Notes: generated by a model not told the origin, from the sequence alone. Counted from the stretch's first letter, positions 16,424-25,613 are shown. The stretch: 64,000 nucleotides of DNA from Pseudomonadota bacterium (GCA_023431345.1 JAEYWK010000146.1:13548-77547), one strand, 5' to 3'. Translations and numbers: made by a program.

Positions 16424-17158
16424 ATGTTGATCGAACGGTTACTCAAGGTCGCGCTGCTAGGCAGCGAGTGGATTCTCTACCTGCTCATCGCGCTGTCGGT
16501 GCTGTCGCTCGCGACGATGGTCGAGCGCTTCCTGTACTTCCGCCGTCGCTCCGAGAACACGAGCGAGCTTCACCAGAAGCTCGCCAAGCTCCTCGACCAA
16601 GACGACCTCGACGGCGCGTCGAAGCTGCTCGCCAGGAGCAAGTCGTTCGAAGCCGGCGTGGCGAGTGAAGCGCTGCGCTGGGCCGACAGTGGCCCGGAAG
16701 CCATGGCCGACGCGGTGGAGTCGGCGCTCGGCCGCGCCAAGAAGGACCTGGAGCGTGGGCTCAACTTCCTCGGCACCCTCGGCAACAACGCGCCGTTCGT
16801 CGGGCTATTCGGCACCGTGCTCGGCGTGATCATGGCGTTCAGCGCGCTGGGCGCCAACGGTCAGAACAACTCGGCCATGGGCGGCGTGATGGCCGCTATC
16901 GCCGAGGCGCTGGTCGCGACGGGCGTGGGCTTGTTCGTCGCGCTGCCGGCGGTCGTGGCTTACAACGTCATCCAGAAGCGCATCGGCGAGATCGAGACGG
17001 AGGCGATCGCCCTCACCAAGCTGATCAGCGCCTACCTGAAGGCGGGCATCAGCGCGCGGGCGGCGAACGTCGTCAAGACGGCGCGCGACTCGGCGCCGAG
17101 CGCGCGCAGCGAAAGCAACGACTCGCAAGGCCGCATCGAAGCGGTGGGAGCAGCCTGA
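16424..17158 (+). CDS. exbB: ExbB/TolQ-type proton channel subunit
   Basis: MotA/TolQ/ExbB family inner-membrane protein that, with ExbD, uses the proton gradient to energise TonB. It has a first membrane helix near residues 15-33, a cytoplasmic loop, and a conserved two-helix block: LGTLGNNAPFVGLFGTVLGVIMAF and AIAEALVATGVGLFVALPAVVAYN. The length (244 residues) is typical. The exbD start overlaps its stop. With TonB and a TonB-dependent receptor next door, the ExbB reading is preferred over TolQ or MotA. Confidence 0.92.
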   Translation: MLIERLLKVALLGSEWILYLLIALSVLSLATMVERFLYFRRRSENTSELHQKLAKLLDQDDLDGASKLLARSKSFEAGVASEALRWADSGPEAMADAVESALGRAKKDLERGLNFLGTLGNNAPFVGLFGTVLGVIMAFSALGANGQNNSAMGGVMAAIAEALVATGVGLFVALPAVVAYNVIQKRIGEIETEAIALTKLISAYLKAGISARAANVVKTARDSAPSARSESNDSQGRIEAVGAA

Positions 17159-17571
17159 TGGCCTCCGTCACCTCCGGCTCGTCGCGCGGTCGCGGCACCA
17201 TCGTCGGCATCAACGTGACGCCGATGGTCGACATCGTGCTCGTGCTGCTGATCATCATGATGGTCTCCGCCACCTACATCGTGTCGCAGAGCCTCAAGGT
17301 CGAGCTACCGAAGACCGCGTCTTCGGACGACACGGTGAGCAAGACCCACGTCGTGACCATCACCAAAGACGGCGAGTACTTCTTCAACGACAAGGCGACG
17401 CCCAAAGCCGACTTGCCCGGCCTGCTGCGCGGCGCCAAGGCCGAGAACGAGAACCTCAACCTGGTGATCACCGCCGACGAGCAAGCCCGCCACGGCTCGG
17501 TCGTGGGCGTCATCGATCTGGCCAAGGTCGAGGGCATCACCAAGTTCGCCATCAACGTCGAGACCAAGTAG
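17158..17571 (+). CDS. exbD: ExbD biopolymer transport protein
   Basis: Partner of ExbB, 137 residues. The single membrane helix carries the proton-carrying Asp25 in the motif INVTPMVDIVLVLLIIMM, at the same position as in E. coli ExbD. The periplasmic part has the usual LPKT strand, VTITKDGEYFFND, and a C-terminal VVGVIDLAKVEGITKFAI helix-strand. It overlaps exbB by one base (TGATG) and is 9 bp from tonB, which fixes the ExbB-ExbD-TonB unit. Confidence 0.94.
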   Translation: MASVTSGSSRGRGTIVGINVTPMVDIVLVLLIIMMVSATYIVSQSLKVELPKTASSDDTVSKTHVVTITKDGEYFFNDKATPKADLPGLLRGAKAENENLNLVITADEQARHGSVVGVIDLAKVEGITKFAINVETK

Positions 17572-17580
17572 CAGCCCGCC

Positions 17581-18306
17581 ATGTGGAGCTCTCGTTCGAC
17601 CCTCATCGCTGCCAGCTTCGTCGTGCACGGCGCGCTCGCGTATGGCGTCGGCAAGATCGAGATCAAGAAGGCGCGAGCGGCGACGGCAATCGAAATCGCC
17701 GAGGTGAAGAAGCCGGCGAAGAAGCCGCCGGCTCCCGCAAAAATCGACCCGCCCCCGCGCAAGCCCGAGCCGCCCGCCCGCGAGCGCCGCGCCGCCGCGG
17801 CCAAGCCGGCCGAAGCCCCTCCCCCGCCTAGCGAAGCCCCTCCGCCCGCCGCTCCCCTCGCCGACCTGCCCGACTTCGGCGTCTCGCTCAGCGGCGGCGT
17901 CGACGGCACCGGCATCGCCTTGCCGGTCGGTGGCAGCACGAAGAGCGCAGCTCGAGAAGCCAAGGCCGCGCTCCCCGCGCCGAAGAAACTACAGCCCGCG
18001 GCGGCGGCGGCCAGCGATGCCCTCGATCCTTGCAGTGACCCGCCCGCCAAGCCGAAGCCGCGCAGCGTGCCGCAACCAGCCGGCACGGAGGCCGCGCGTG
18101 CCGCCGGCGTCGAAGGCAAGGTGCGAGTGCAGCTCACGGTCGACGAGAGCGGACGCGTCGTCGACGTCAAGCTCTTGCAGGGGCTGGGCTACGGCCTCGA
18201 CGAGGCCGCCCTCGCCGCCGCGCGCCAGGCGGAGTTCGAGCCCGCCGTACGCTGCGGCACGCCCACGCGCGCTACGTTCAACATTTCCATGCGTTTCACG
18301 CTGTAA
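17581..18306 (+). CDS. tonB: TonB-family energy transducer
   Basis: Links ExbBD to the outer-membrane receptor. It has an N-terminal membrane anchor (LIAASFVVHGALAYGVG), a Pro/Lys/Ala-rich periplasmic spacer (about 35-155), and a C-terminal TonB domain (about 165-241: GVEGKVRVQLTVDESGRVVDVKLLQGLGYGLDEAA...). The order exbB-exbD-tonB-receptor shows it is dedicated to this locus. The 241-residue length and intact domains argue that it is functional. Confidence 0.92.
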   Translation: MWSSRSTLIAASFVVHGALAYGVGKIEIKKARAATAIEIAEVKKPAKKPPAPAKIDPPPRKPEPPARERRAAAAKPAEAPPPPSEAPPPAAPLADLPDFGVSLSGGVDGTGIALPVGGSTKSAAREAKAALPAPKKLQPAAAAASDALDPCSDPPAKPKPRSVPQPAGTEAARAAGVEGKVRVQLTVDESGRVVDVKLLQGLGYGLDEAALAAARQAEFEPAVRCGTPTRATFNISMRFTL

Positions 18307-18330
18307 ATCCCTCGCTTCGAAAGACCCGTC

Positions 18331-21024
18331 TTGCTTCGTTTCGTCTCGTCTCTGCGCCGCACCACGCGGCTCGGCTCTTGGCTCGTGCTCCTCGCCGCGC
18401 TTCTGCCCACCACCAGCGCGCTCGCGCAGCAAGCCGCCGCGCAGCCCGTGGGCGACGAAGCGCGACGGCCTAAACTGACGAAGCCGCCCCGCCTCGTCAC
18501 GTTCGTGGAGGCGCCCTATCCCGAGTCCGAGAAGGCGGCCGGCAAGCAGGCATCCGTGATTTTGCAGATCGCGATCTCCGCGACCGGAAGCGTCGAGCAA
18601 GCGGCGGTGGTGCAGTCCGCGGGGGCGGCTTTCGATGCCGCGGCCATCGCCGCCGCGAAGCAGTTCCGGTTCGAGCCCGCCGAAATCGACGACCAGCCGG
18701 CGCCGATCCGCATCCAATACCGCTACGAGTTCGTGCTGAAGGAAGCCGAGCCCACCACCGGCATCCTGGAAGGCGTCGTGAAGGCCCGCGGCACCGGCGC
18801 GCCCATGGCCGGCGTGCGCATCGAGCTCGACAGCGGACTTTCAGCCGAGACTGACGCCGAGGGTAAGTTCAGCTTCCTCGACCTCGAGCCAGGCGCGCGC
18901 AAGGTGACGCTCTCGCGCAGCGACTTGAAGGCGCTGCAAACTCAAGAGACGGTCGTCGCGGGCGAGAAGCTGCAAGCGAGCTACGAGGTCGACCTCGCCC
19001 CCACCCAGGCGTCCGCCGAGAGCGACGAAGACGCGGACGACCTCGAAATCGTGATCGTGCTGCCGACCCTGACCAAGCAGGTCGTGTCGGTGAAGGTCGA
19101 AGCCGATCAGGCGCGCCGCGTGGCCGGCACCCAAGGCGACGTGCTCAAGATCGTCGAAAACATGCCCGGCGTCGCCCGAGCCAGCGCCGGCTCCGGACAA
19201 ATCGTGGTGTGGGGTGCTTCACCGGAGGACACGCGCGTTTACGTCGACGACGTGCGGGTGCCGCTCCTGTATCACTTCGGTGGCTTGCGCTCGGTCATCC
19301 ATACGGACTTGGTCCAGAGCGTCGAGCTGCTACCGGGCGGCTATGGCTCGACTTATGGCCGGGGGCTGGGCGGCCTGATCACGGTCGCGACGCGCGATCC
19401 GGATCCGAAGGCGCGTCACGCCGCCCTGCAGCTCGATCTGCTCGATGCCTCCGCCTCCGCCTCCGGCAAGATCACGGAAAATTGGAGCTTCGCGGGCGCG
19501 GCCCGTCGCAGTCACCTCGACGAGACGCTCGACGTGGCGACGGATGAAGACGTCGGCGAGTTCTTCCCCATCCCGCACTACTATGACGCGCAGGCCAAGC
19601 TGCGGCGACGGCTGGGCGAGAAGCGCTACGTCGAGCTCGGCGGCCTGCTGTCGTCGGACCGCGTCGAGCGCAGCGTAGGCTCGGTGGACCCCGCCGAGCG
19701 CAAGCAAGAGACGAAGGAGCTCAAGTTCGAGCGCGTTTACGTGCGCTACGTGGCGACCGAGGCCGACGGCAGCGAGACGCGGCTGACTCCCTGGTTCGGA
19801 CGGGATCGCAGCAGCCTGGTCGCTGAGTTCGGCGGCACCCCCACCGAGCTGTCCGTGCGCTCGCGCCACTACGGCTTGCGCGTGAGCCACGCGCACCGCA
19901 TCTCCGAGCTGCTCACCGGCAACGTCGGCCTCGATCTCGAAGCCTCGAGCGCGACCGCCGAGCGCGCCGGCTCCGTCAGCACCCCTCCACGCGAGGGCGA
20001 CGCTCGCACGTTCGGACAGCCGCCGTCGAGCGAGATCAACGGCAGCACCTGGAAGACGATCACCGGCAGCGCCGCGCCTTACGTCGAAGGCGACGTCGCC
20101 GTGCTGGGCGGGCAGCTCCATTTCGTGCCGGGCATGCGCGTCGAGCCGTACTTCATCTCCGTCGACCGGCGCGCCCCCGACGAGGGCAACCTGCCGCCGA
20201 CGGGCGCCTACACCTCCGACCTCGCGCTGCAGCCGCGCCTTTCCATCCGCTACACTCCCAGCGAGCGCGCGAGCTTCAAGGCCGCTTGGGGCCGCTATTT
20301 CCAGGCTCCGCAGGCCGAGGACCAATCTCCCGTCTTCGGTAACCCGCTCCTGAACGTCGCCAACGCCACGCACTACTTGGTCAGCAATCAGGTCCAGGTT
20401 TTTCCCAAGCTGAGCGCCGAGACCACGGCTTTCTACTCACGCTCCGAGGGGCTCGCGGTGCGCAATCCGTCGTCGGCCCCGCTGCTGGGCGAGACGCTGG
20501 TCGGCGCGGGTGAAGGTCGCGCGTTCGGCGTGCAGTTCCTGATCCGTCGCGACCTCGATCACGGCTTCTTCGGTTGGGTGGCGTACACGCTGATGCGCGC
20601 GGAGCGACGAGACAACGCGAGCGCGAGCTGGCGCTCGTTCGACTTCGATCAGACGCACGTGCTGACCGCGCTCGCGTCGTACGAGCTGGGCGCGGGTTTC
20701 GACGTCGGCGTGCGCTTCCGCTACGCGACCGGCTACCCGCGCACGCCCGTGATCGGCGCCTACCACGACACCCGTCGGAACCTCTACGAGCCCGTGCTCG
20801 GCCGGAAGAACTCCATCAGAATCCCTGATTTTGCCCAGCTAGACGTGCGCATCTCCAAGACCTTCAAGCTCGCCGGCACCCAGGGCGAGCTCTACGCCGA
20901 CGTACAGAACGTGACCGACCGCGAAAACGCCGAGGAGCTCATTTACAGCCAAGACTACTCGCAGCGACGGAGCATCCGCGGCCTGCCGATACTGCCGGTG
21001 ATCGGCGCGAGGTGGGAGCTATGA
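18331..21024 (+). CDS. TonB-dependent receptor with an N-terminal TonB-type domain
   Basis: An 897-residue outer-membrane receptor. The order is: signal peptide (1-34); a TonB C-terminal-type domain (about 48-135: FVEAPYPESEKAAGKQASVILQI...AAIAAAKQFRFEPA); a carboxypeptidase-regulatory-like beta domain (about 145-215: GVVKARGTGAPMAGVRIELD); a plug (about 250-355: GDVLKIVENMPGVAR, RVYVDDVRVPLLYHFGG, YGSTYGRGLGG); and a 22-strand-type barrel to the end (GARWEL). The fused TonB-like domain replaces the usual signalling domain. Start is TTG 18331. It should import a substrate with the TonB system just upstream; the substrate is unknown. Confidence 0.92.
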   Translation: MLRFVSSLRRTTRLGSWLVLLAALLPTTSALAQQAAAQPVGDEARRPKLTKPPRLVTFVEAPYPESEKAAGKQASVILQIAISATGSVEQAAVVQSAGAAFDAAAIAAAKQFRFEPAEIDDQPAPIRIQYRYEFVLKEAEPTTGILEGVVKARGTGAPMAGVRIELDSGLSAETDAEGKFSFLDLEPGARKVTLSRSDLKALQTQETVVAGEKLQASYEVDLAPTQASAESDEDADDLEIVIVLPTLTKQVVSVKVEADQARRVAGTQGDVLKIVENMPGVARASAGSGQIVVWGASPEDTRVYVDDVRVPLLYHFGGLRSVIHTDLVQSVELLPGGYGSTYGRGLGGLITVATRDPDPKARHAALQLDLLDASASASGKITENWSFAGAARRSHLDETLDVATDEDVGEFFPIPHYYDAQAKLRRRLGEKRYVELGGLLSSDRVERSVGSVDPAERKQETKELKFERVYVRYVATEADGSETRLTPWFGRDRSSLVAEFGGTPTELSVRSRHYGLRVSHAHRISELLTGNVGLDLEASSATAERAGSVSTPPREGDARTFGQPPSSEINGSTWKTITGSAAPYVEGDVAVLGGQLHFVPGMRVEPYFISVDRRAPDEGNLPPTGAYTSDLALQPRLSIRYTPSERASFKAAWGRYFQAPQAEDQSPVFGNPLLNVANATHYLVSNQVQVFPKLSAETTAFYSRSEGLAVRNPSSAPLLGETLVGAGEGRAFGVQFLIRRDLDHGFFGWVAYTLMRAERRDNASASWRSFDFDQTHVLTALASYELGAGFDVGVRFRYATGYPRTPVIGAYHDTRRNLYEPVLGRKNSIRIPDFAQLDVRISKTFKLAGTQGELYADVQNVTDRENAEELIYSQDYSQRRSIRGLPILPVIGARWEL

Positions 21025-22088
21025 AGCGGCCCCCCTGCTCGTCGGGAGAGTCGAGGCCCCGCTTGGCCTTCGCGCTGCTCGTAGCGGCCACGGGCTGCGT
21101 CCCCGACTTCGACACCGACTTGACGAAGCTGACCGAGCCGCGCTTACTGGCGATCGCGTCGACGCCAGCGGAAGCACCGTCGCTCGAGGAGGTGACGTTG
21201 ACGGCGCTCGTCGCGGTGCCGGAAGGTGCGACCGCGCCGCGGCTCGATTGGACGATGTGCCTCACCCGCAAGCCGCTCACCGAGCTCGGCCCGGTCGCCC
21301 CCGCGTGCCTCGAGCCCGACGACGGCAGCGGCAAGGTGCTGGCCTTGGGCTCGGGTCAGACCGTCCAGGCAACCATCGACAAGGACGTGTGCAAGCTGTT
21401 CGGCCCGCTGCGCCCGAGCCCGCAAGGCGGTGAGGGCGCGGGTAGGCCCGTCGACCCCGACATCACGGGTGGCTTCTACCAGCCGTTCGCCGCGCATTGG
21501 GGGCAGACCCAATCGCTGGGCGCGGTGCGCATCGATTGCGATTTGGCCGACGTCAACCGCGACGACGCCCTCGATTACCGCCGGCGTTACCGCAGAAACC
21601 AGAGCCCCCGTATCGCGAGCGTCACGCGCCGCGACGGCACCGAGCAAGAGCTCGCGGCCGACGACCAGCCGCTGTCGATCCGCGCGGGCTCGAAGCTCGC
21701 GCTGCGGGCGAGCTGGGACGCGTGCAGCACCGAGTCGACGTGCGGCGATGGGTTGTGCACCGCCTTCGAAGACCAAACCACGTGCGCCGAGGACTGCACG
21801 GGGCAGCCGCGCGGCTGCAGCGGTTCGGAGCCGTACGTTTGGTACAACCACGAAACCGAGCGCATCGAGCCGCGTCGCGAAGGCATCACGGTCGCGTGGT
21901 ACGCTTCGCGGGGCCGGTTTCGCGACGAGCAGACCGGAATCGAGGAAGAGCAGGCCGAAGGCGCGAGCTCCACCGACAACGTCTACGAGGTCGGCAGCGA
22001 GCCGGGGCCGGCCACGATCTGGCTCGTGATCCGCGATACTCGCGGCGGACAGTCCTGGGAAATCCGCCACTTCGAGGTCACCCCCTGA
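21021..22088 (+). CDS. Cys-rich lipoprotein coupled to the TonB-dependent receptor
   Basis: A 355-residue lipoprotein (VAATGC lipobox) whose start overlaps the receptor stop (ATGA). It contains a putative EF-hand-like loop (DVNRDDALDYRR) and a cysteine cluster CGDGLCTAFEDQTTCAEDC, a motif common in myxobacterial surface lipoproteins. The middle has immunoglobulin-like strands. Its placement resembles surface lipoproteins paired with TonB receptors (as SusD is with SusC), although it is not a SusD homologue by sequence. It is probably a surface partner of the receptor. Confidence 0.75.
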   Translation: MKRPPCSSGESRPRLAFALLVAATGCVPDFDTDLTKLTEPRLLAIASTPAEAPSLEEVTLTALVAVPEGATAPRLDWTMCLTRKPLTELGPVAPACLEPDDGSGKVLALGSGQTVQATIDKDVCKLFGPLRPSPQGGEGAGRPVDPDITGGFYQPFAAHWGQTQSLGAVRIDCDLADVNRDDALDYRRRYRRNQSPRIASVTRRDGTEQELAADDQPLSIRAGSKLALRASWDACSTESTCGDGLCTAFEDQTTCAEDCTGQPRGCSGSEPYVWYNHETERIEPRREGITVAWYASRGRFRDEQTGIEEEQAEGASSTDNVYEVGSEPGPATIWLVIRDTRGGQSWEIRHFEVTP

Positions 22089-22190
22089 CCCGGGCCGGAG
22101 ACCGATCTCGGCGCGCCCCGACGAGCGCGAACGCGCTCGAGGCGCAGAAGCCGTACCGGACTGGCGCGAGGCAGGCAAAAACTCCCGCAC

Positions 22191-22258
22191 TTTCAAACAG
22201 TTGAAACTTGTGGTTGACAGAGCCGCGCTCAACTCATATTCCCTATCGAGTAGATAGA
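22191..22258 (+). promoter_or_regulatory. Promoter and operator of the rrf2-sulfate transporter operon
   Basis: Contains TTGACA at 22214-22219 and a weak -10 around 22235-22242 (CATATT/TATTCC), then a perfect inverted repeat CTATC-GAGTA-GATAG at 22243-22257 immediately before the GTG start of the Rrf2 gene. A second palindrome, TTTCAA-ACAG-TTGAAA (22191-22206), lies just before the -35. A repeat right after the -10 is where an autoregulating Rrf2 repressor would bind. The leader is very short, perhaps close to leaderless. Confidence 0.55.
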
Positions 22259-22693
22259 GTGATCATCACGCGCAAGACCACGTACGCGCTCCGAGCGCTG
22301 AAGCACCTCGCCCAGCGGGAGGGCGCGCTCACGCTCACGTCGCGCATCGCTGAGGACGAGGGCATCCCTCAGCGCTTCCTCGAAGCGATCTTGCGCGAGC
22401 TGGCGCGCCACGGCGTGCTCATGGTCAAGCGCGGACGCGGGGGCGGTTACACGCTGCGCGTGCAGCCGCACGAGCTGAGCGTCGCGCGGGTGATCGACGT
22501 CGTCGATGGGCACGCCTCGCAGTTCGCCTGTCTCGACCCGATTCGTCCTTCGCGCTGTCAGGAGTGCCCCGGCGAGAGCACCTGTGCAGCGCAGGTGGTG
22601 CTCAATCAAATGGGCGTCGCCTCCCAGCGCGTGCTCCAGAGCATGACGCTGGCTGATCTGATCACTGCGCAACTGGAAGCATCCAATCAATGA
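22259..22693 (+). CDS. Rrf2-family transcriptional regulator with four cysteines
   Basis: A 144-residue winged-helix regulator. The start GTG 22259 gives the family opening (IITRKTTYALRALKHLA); the HTH follows with IPQRFLEAILRELARHGVLMVKRGRGGGYTL. Cysteines 91, 100, 103 and 109 are spaced CX8CX2CX5C in the region where IscR and NsrR hold an Fe-S cluster, so redox or sulfur sensing is likely. Its stop overlaps the sulfate-binding protein start (ATGA), and an inverted repeat lies at its start. I infer control of the sulfate transporter operon, in the manner of CymR, according to sulfur or redox state. Confidence 0.9.
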   Translation: MIITRKTTYALRALKHLAQREGALTLTSRIAEDEGIPQRFLEAILRELARHGVLMVKRGRGGGYTLRVQPHELSVARVIDVVDGHASQFACLDPIRPSRCQECPGESTCAAQVVLNQMGVASQRVLQSMTLADLITAQLEASNQ

Positions 22694-23775
22694 CAACGTC
22701 CCTCCCCACCCCTGCGGGTCCAGGCTTCGCTCGACGGTCCTTCGCGCTGCTCGCGCTCGCGCTCAGCCTCGGCGCTTGCAGCAAGACGGAAGCCAAGTCC
22801 GACGCCGCCGGCCAGAGCTCGGGCGCCAGCAAGGCGCCGCTGACTCTGCTCAACGTGTCCTACGATCCGACGCGCGAGCTCTACACCGACTTCAACGCGC
22901 ATTTCACCAAGAAGTGGCTGGCTGAGCACCAACAGCGGCTCACCATCAACCAGTCGCACGGCGGGGGCGGAAAGCAAGCGCGCGCCGTGATCGACGGCCT
23001 CGCCGCCGACGTCGTGACCCTGGCCGTGGCGTACGACGTGAACCAGCTCCACGACAAGGCCAAGCTCATCCCCGAGAACTGGCAGTCGCGGCTCGAGCAG
23101 AACAGCTCGCCTTACACGTCGACGATCGTGTTCGTGGTGCGCCAGGGCAACCCGAAGCAAATCAGAGACTGGAACGACCTCGCCAAAGATGGCGTGAAGG
23201 TCATCACCCCGAACCCGAAGACGTCGGGCGGCGCGCGCTGGAACTACTTGGCGGCTTGGGGCTACGCGCTCAAGCAGCCGGGCGGAGACGACGCGAAGGC
23301 GCAGGCGTTCGTCGAGAAGGTTTACAAGAACGTGCCCGTGCTCGACTCGGGCGCGCGCGGCTCGACCACGACCTTCATCGAGCGCGGCATCGGTGACGTA
23401 CTGGTGACGTGGGAGAACGAGGCGCTACTCAGCGTGAACGAGCTCGGCAAGGGCAAATTCCAGGTGGTGGTGCCGTCCGTGAGCATCCTGACGGAGCCGC
23501 CCGTGACGGTCGTCGACAAAGTCGCGGACAAGCGCGGCACGCGGGCGGTGGCGGAGGCGTATTTGAAGGAGCTGTACAGCCCGGAAGGCCAAGAGATCGC
23601 CGCGAAGCATTACTACCGCCCGCGCAGCGCCGACGTACTAGCCAAGTACAAGGATCGCTTCCCGGCCATTCAGCTGTTCACCGTCGACGAGCTGTTCGGC
23701 GGCTGGAGCAAAGCGCAGCCGCTGCACTTCAACGACGGCGGCCTGTTCGACAAGATCTACAAGCCGAGTAAGTGA
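22690..23775 (+). CDS. sbp: Sulfate ABC transporter substrate-binding lipoprotein
   Basis: Periplasmic sulfate/thiosulfate receptor of the CysTWA importer. The signal ends in a lipobox (LGAC), so it is membrane-anchored, unlike the free enterobacterial Sbp. Family markers include LLNVSYDPTRELYTDFNAHF, the anion-binding SHGGGGKQARAVIDGL, LAADVVTLAVAYDV, PKTSGGARWNYLAAWG and FIERGIGDVLVTWENEA. The length, 361 residues, is normal. It is coupled to the Rrf2 gene upstream and is 9 bp before cysT. Confidence 0.95.
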   Translation: MTTSLPTPAGPGFARRSFALLALALSLGACSKTEAKSDAAGQSSGASKAPLTLLNVSYDPTRELYTDFNAHFTKKWLAEHQQRLTINQSHGGGGKQARAVIDGLAADVVTLAVAYDVNQLHDKAKLIPENWQSRLEQNSSPYTSTIVFVVRQGNPKQIRDWNDLAKDGVKVITPNPKTSGGARWNYLAAWGYALKQPGGDDAKAQAFVEKVYKNVPVLDSGARGSTTTFIERGIGDVLVTWENEALLSVNELGKGKFQVVVPSVSILTEPPVTVVDKVADKRGTRAVAEAYLKELYSPEGQEIAAKHYYRPRSADVLAKYKDRFPAIQLFTVDELFGGWSKAQPLHFNDGGLFDKIYKPSK

Positions 23776-23784
23776 GGCGGCGGA

Positions 23785-24645
23785 ATGTCCGAGCCCCCCG
23801 TGATCCAGCGCAAGCGCTTTCGGCTTCGGAAGCGCGGAGTGCTGCCCGGCTTCAACCTGACGCTGGGCTACACCGTCTTCTACGTCGGCTTGCTCGTGCT
23901 GCTGCCGCTGCTGGCGATGGTACTGAAGGCGAGCACCCAGGGCCTGCAGGCGTTCATCGACGCCGTCACGGATGAGCGGGCGCTCGCCGCCTACCAGCTG
24001 AGCTTCACGACCGCCTTCGCGGGCGCGGCCATCAACGCGGTGTTCGGGGTGGTCGTGGCTTGGGTGCTGGCCCGCTACACCTTTCCCGGAAAGAGCCTGC
24101 TCGACGCGCTGGTCGACCTGCCGTTCGCGCTGCCCACCGCCGTCGCGGGCATCGCGCTCACCGCTATTTACTCGGAGAACGCCTGGCTCGGCGGGCACTT
24201 GATGGCCATGGGCGTCAAGGTAGCCTTCAGCGAGCTGGGCATCATCGTGGCGCTCACCTTCATCGGCATCCCGTTCGTGGTGCGCACGGTGCAGCCCGTG
24301 CTCGAGGAGCTCGACACCGACGTCGAGGAGGCCGCCGCGGTCCTCGGCGCAGGGCGCTTTCAGACCTTCCGGCGCGTCATCTTACCCAGCTTGTTGCCGG
24401 CGATTTTGACCGGCTTCGCGCTCGCCTTCGCGCGAGCCCTGGGCGAATATGGCTCTGTGGTCTTCATCTCCGGCAACATGCCGATGCAGACCGAGATCGC
24501 GCCGCTGTTGATCGTCACGAAGCTCGAGCAGTACGACTACGCAGGCGCAACCGCGATCGCCACCGTCATGCTCGGGGCGTCGTTTCTGCTGCTGCTCGGG
24601 ATCAACTTGCTTCAGCGCTGGGCGCGGCGGGCGGAGGCGTCATGA
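23785..24645 (+). CDS. cysT: Sulfate ABC transporter permease CysT
   Basis: Inner-membrane permease subunit with about six helices. The first is LGYTVFYVGLLVLLPLLAMVLKAS, as usual in CysT/CysU. The ABC-permease EAA loop is present (LEELDTDVEEAAAVLGAGRFQTFRRVILP), followed by FARALGEYGSVVFISGNMP, a family hallmark. Its 286 residues are normal. The stop overlaps the cysW start (ATGA), consistent with equal production of the two permeases. Confidence 0.96.
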   Translation: MSEPPVIQRKRFRLRKRGVLPGFNLTLGYTVFYVGLLVLLPLLAMVLKASTQGLQAFIDAVTDERALAAYQLSFTTAFAGAAINAVFGVVVAWVLARYTFPGKSLLDALVDLPFALPTAVAGIALTAIYSENAWLGGHLMAMGVKVAFSELGIIVALTFIGIPFVVRTVQPVLEELDTDVEEAAAVLGAGRFQTFRRVILPSLLPAILTGFALAFARALGEYGSVVFISGNMPMQTEIAPLLIVTKLEQYDYAGATAIATVMLGASFLLLLGINLLQRWARRAEAS

Positions 24646-25613
24646 GCGGGGTCGTCACCAGCCGCGGCGGGCACGGCTCCGCCAAGCGCCGCAGTCACGT
24701 GTCCGACGAGAGCCCGCTCGTTCGCTGGCTCTTGATCGGCGTCGCCGCGACGTTCCTCGGGGTGGCCTTGCTGCTGCCGCTGTCGGTGGTGTTCGCGGCC
24801 GCCTTCTCCAAGGGCGCGGGCGCTTTTCTGGCAGCGCTGGGAGAGCCCGAAACGCTCGCGGCGATCCAGCTCACCCTGCTCACGGCCGCGATCGCGGTGC
24901 CCCTGAACGCGGTGTTCGGGCTGTGCGCGGCCTGGCTCGTGTCGCGCTACGACTTCTGGGGTAAGAGCGCGCTGATCACGCTGATCGACTTGCCGTTCAG
25001 CGTGTCGCCGGTGATCTCCGGGTTGATCTTCGTGCTGCTGTTCGGCGCGCAGGGCTTGTTCGGCCCGTGGCTGTCCGAGCGAGACATCAAGATCATCTTC
25101 GCGGTGCCGGGCATCGTGATCGCGACCACGTTCGTCACCTTCCCGCTCGTCGCGCGGGAAACGCTGGCCGTGATGCAAGCGCAAGGTAGCGACGAGGAGG
25201 AAGCGGCGCTCACCATGGGCGCGAGCGGCTTTCAAATCCTGACGCGCATCACCTTGCCCAAGATCCGCTGGGGCCTGGTTTACGGCGTGATCTTGTGCAA
25301 CGCGCGGGCGATGGGCGAGTTCGGCGCCGTGTCCGTGGTGTCCGGGCACATCCGCGGCCAAACCAACACGCTGCCGCTGCACGTCGAGATTTTGTACAAC
25401 GAGTACAATTTCGTCGGCGCCTTTGCGTCGGCGGCGCTGCTCGCGTCGCTCGCGATCGTCACCTTGCTGGTGAAGAAGGCGGTCGAGCTGAACGCCACGC
25501 TGAAGGCACGCCGCCTGGCGCGACGTGCCGACGCGGAGCGCCGTTCGCTCGCCCCATCAGCTTCCCGTCGCCCTGCCGCCTTGAACGCGCGCCCCAACGA
25601 AAGCCGAGCATGA
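24642..25613 (+). CDS. cysW: Sulfate ABC transporter permease CysW
   Basis: Second permease of the sulfate importer, 323 residues. It shows LLPLSVVFAAAFSKGAGAFL at the first helix, LPFSVSPVISGLIFVLLFG, the EAA loop (SDEEEAALTMGASGFQILTRITLPKI) and ARAMGEFGAVSVVSGHIRGQT, which identifies CysW. A basic Arg-rich C-terminal tail of about 40 residues is longer than in enterobacteria. The ATG at 24642 overlaps the cysT stop, and the stop overlaps the cysA start. Confidence 0.95.
   Translation: MSGVVTSRGGHGSAKRRSHVSDESPLVRWLLIGVAATFLGVALLLPLSVVFAAAFSKGAGAFLAALGEPETLAAIQLTLLTAAIAVPLNAVFGLCAAWLVSRYDFWGKSALITLIDLPFSVSPVISGLIFVLLFGAQGLFGPWLSERDIKIIFAVPGIVIATTFVTFPLVARETLAVMQAQGSDEEEAALTMGASGFQILTRITLPKIRWGLVYGVILCNARAMGEFGAVSVVSGHIRGQTNTLPLHVEILYNEYNFVGAFASAALLASLAIVTLLVKKAVELNATLKARRLARRADAERRSLAPSASRRPAALNARPNESRA

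Noticed and set aside
22191..22206. TTTCAA-ACAG-TTGAAA as a terminator for the lipoprotein gene
   Set aside because: The stem is short and AT-rich with no T-run. A regulatory palindrome ahead of the -35 box is at least as likely.
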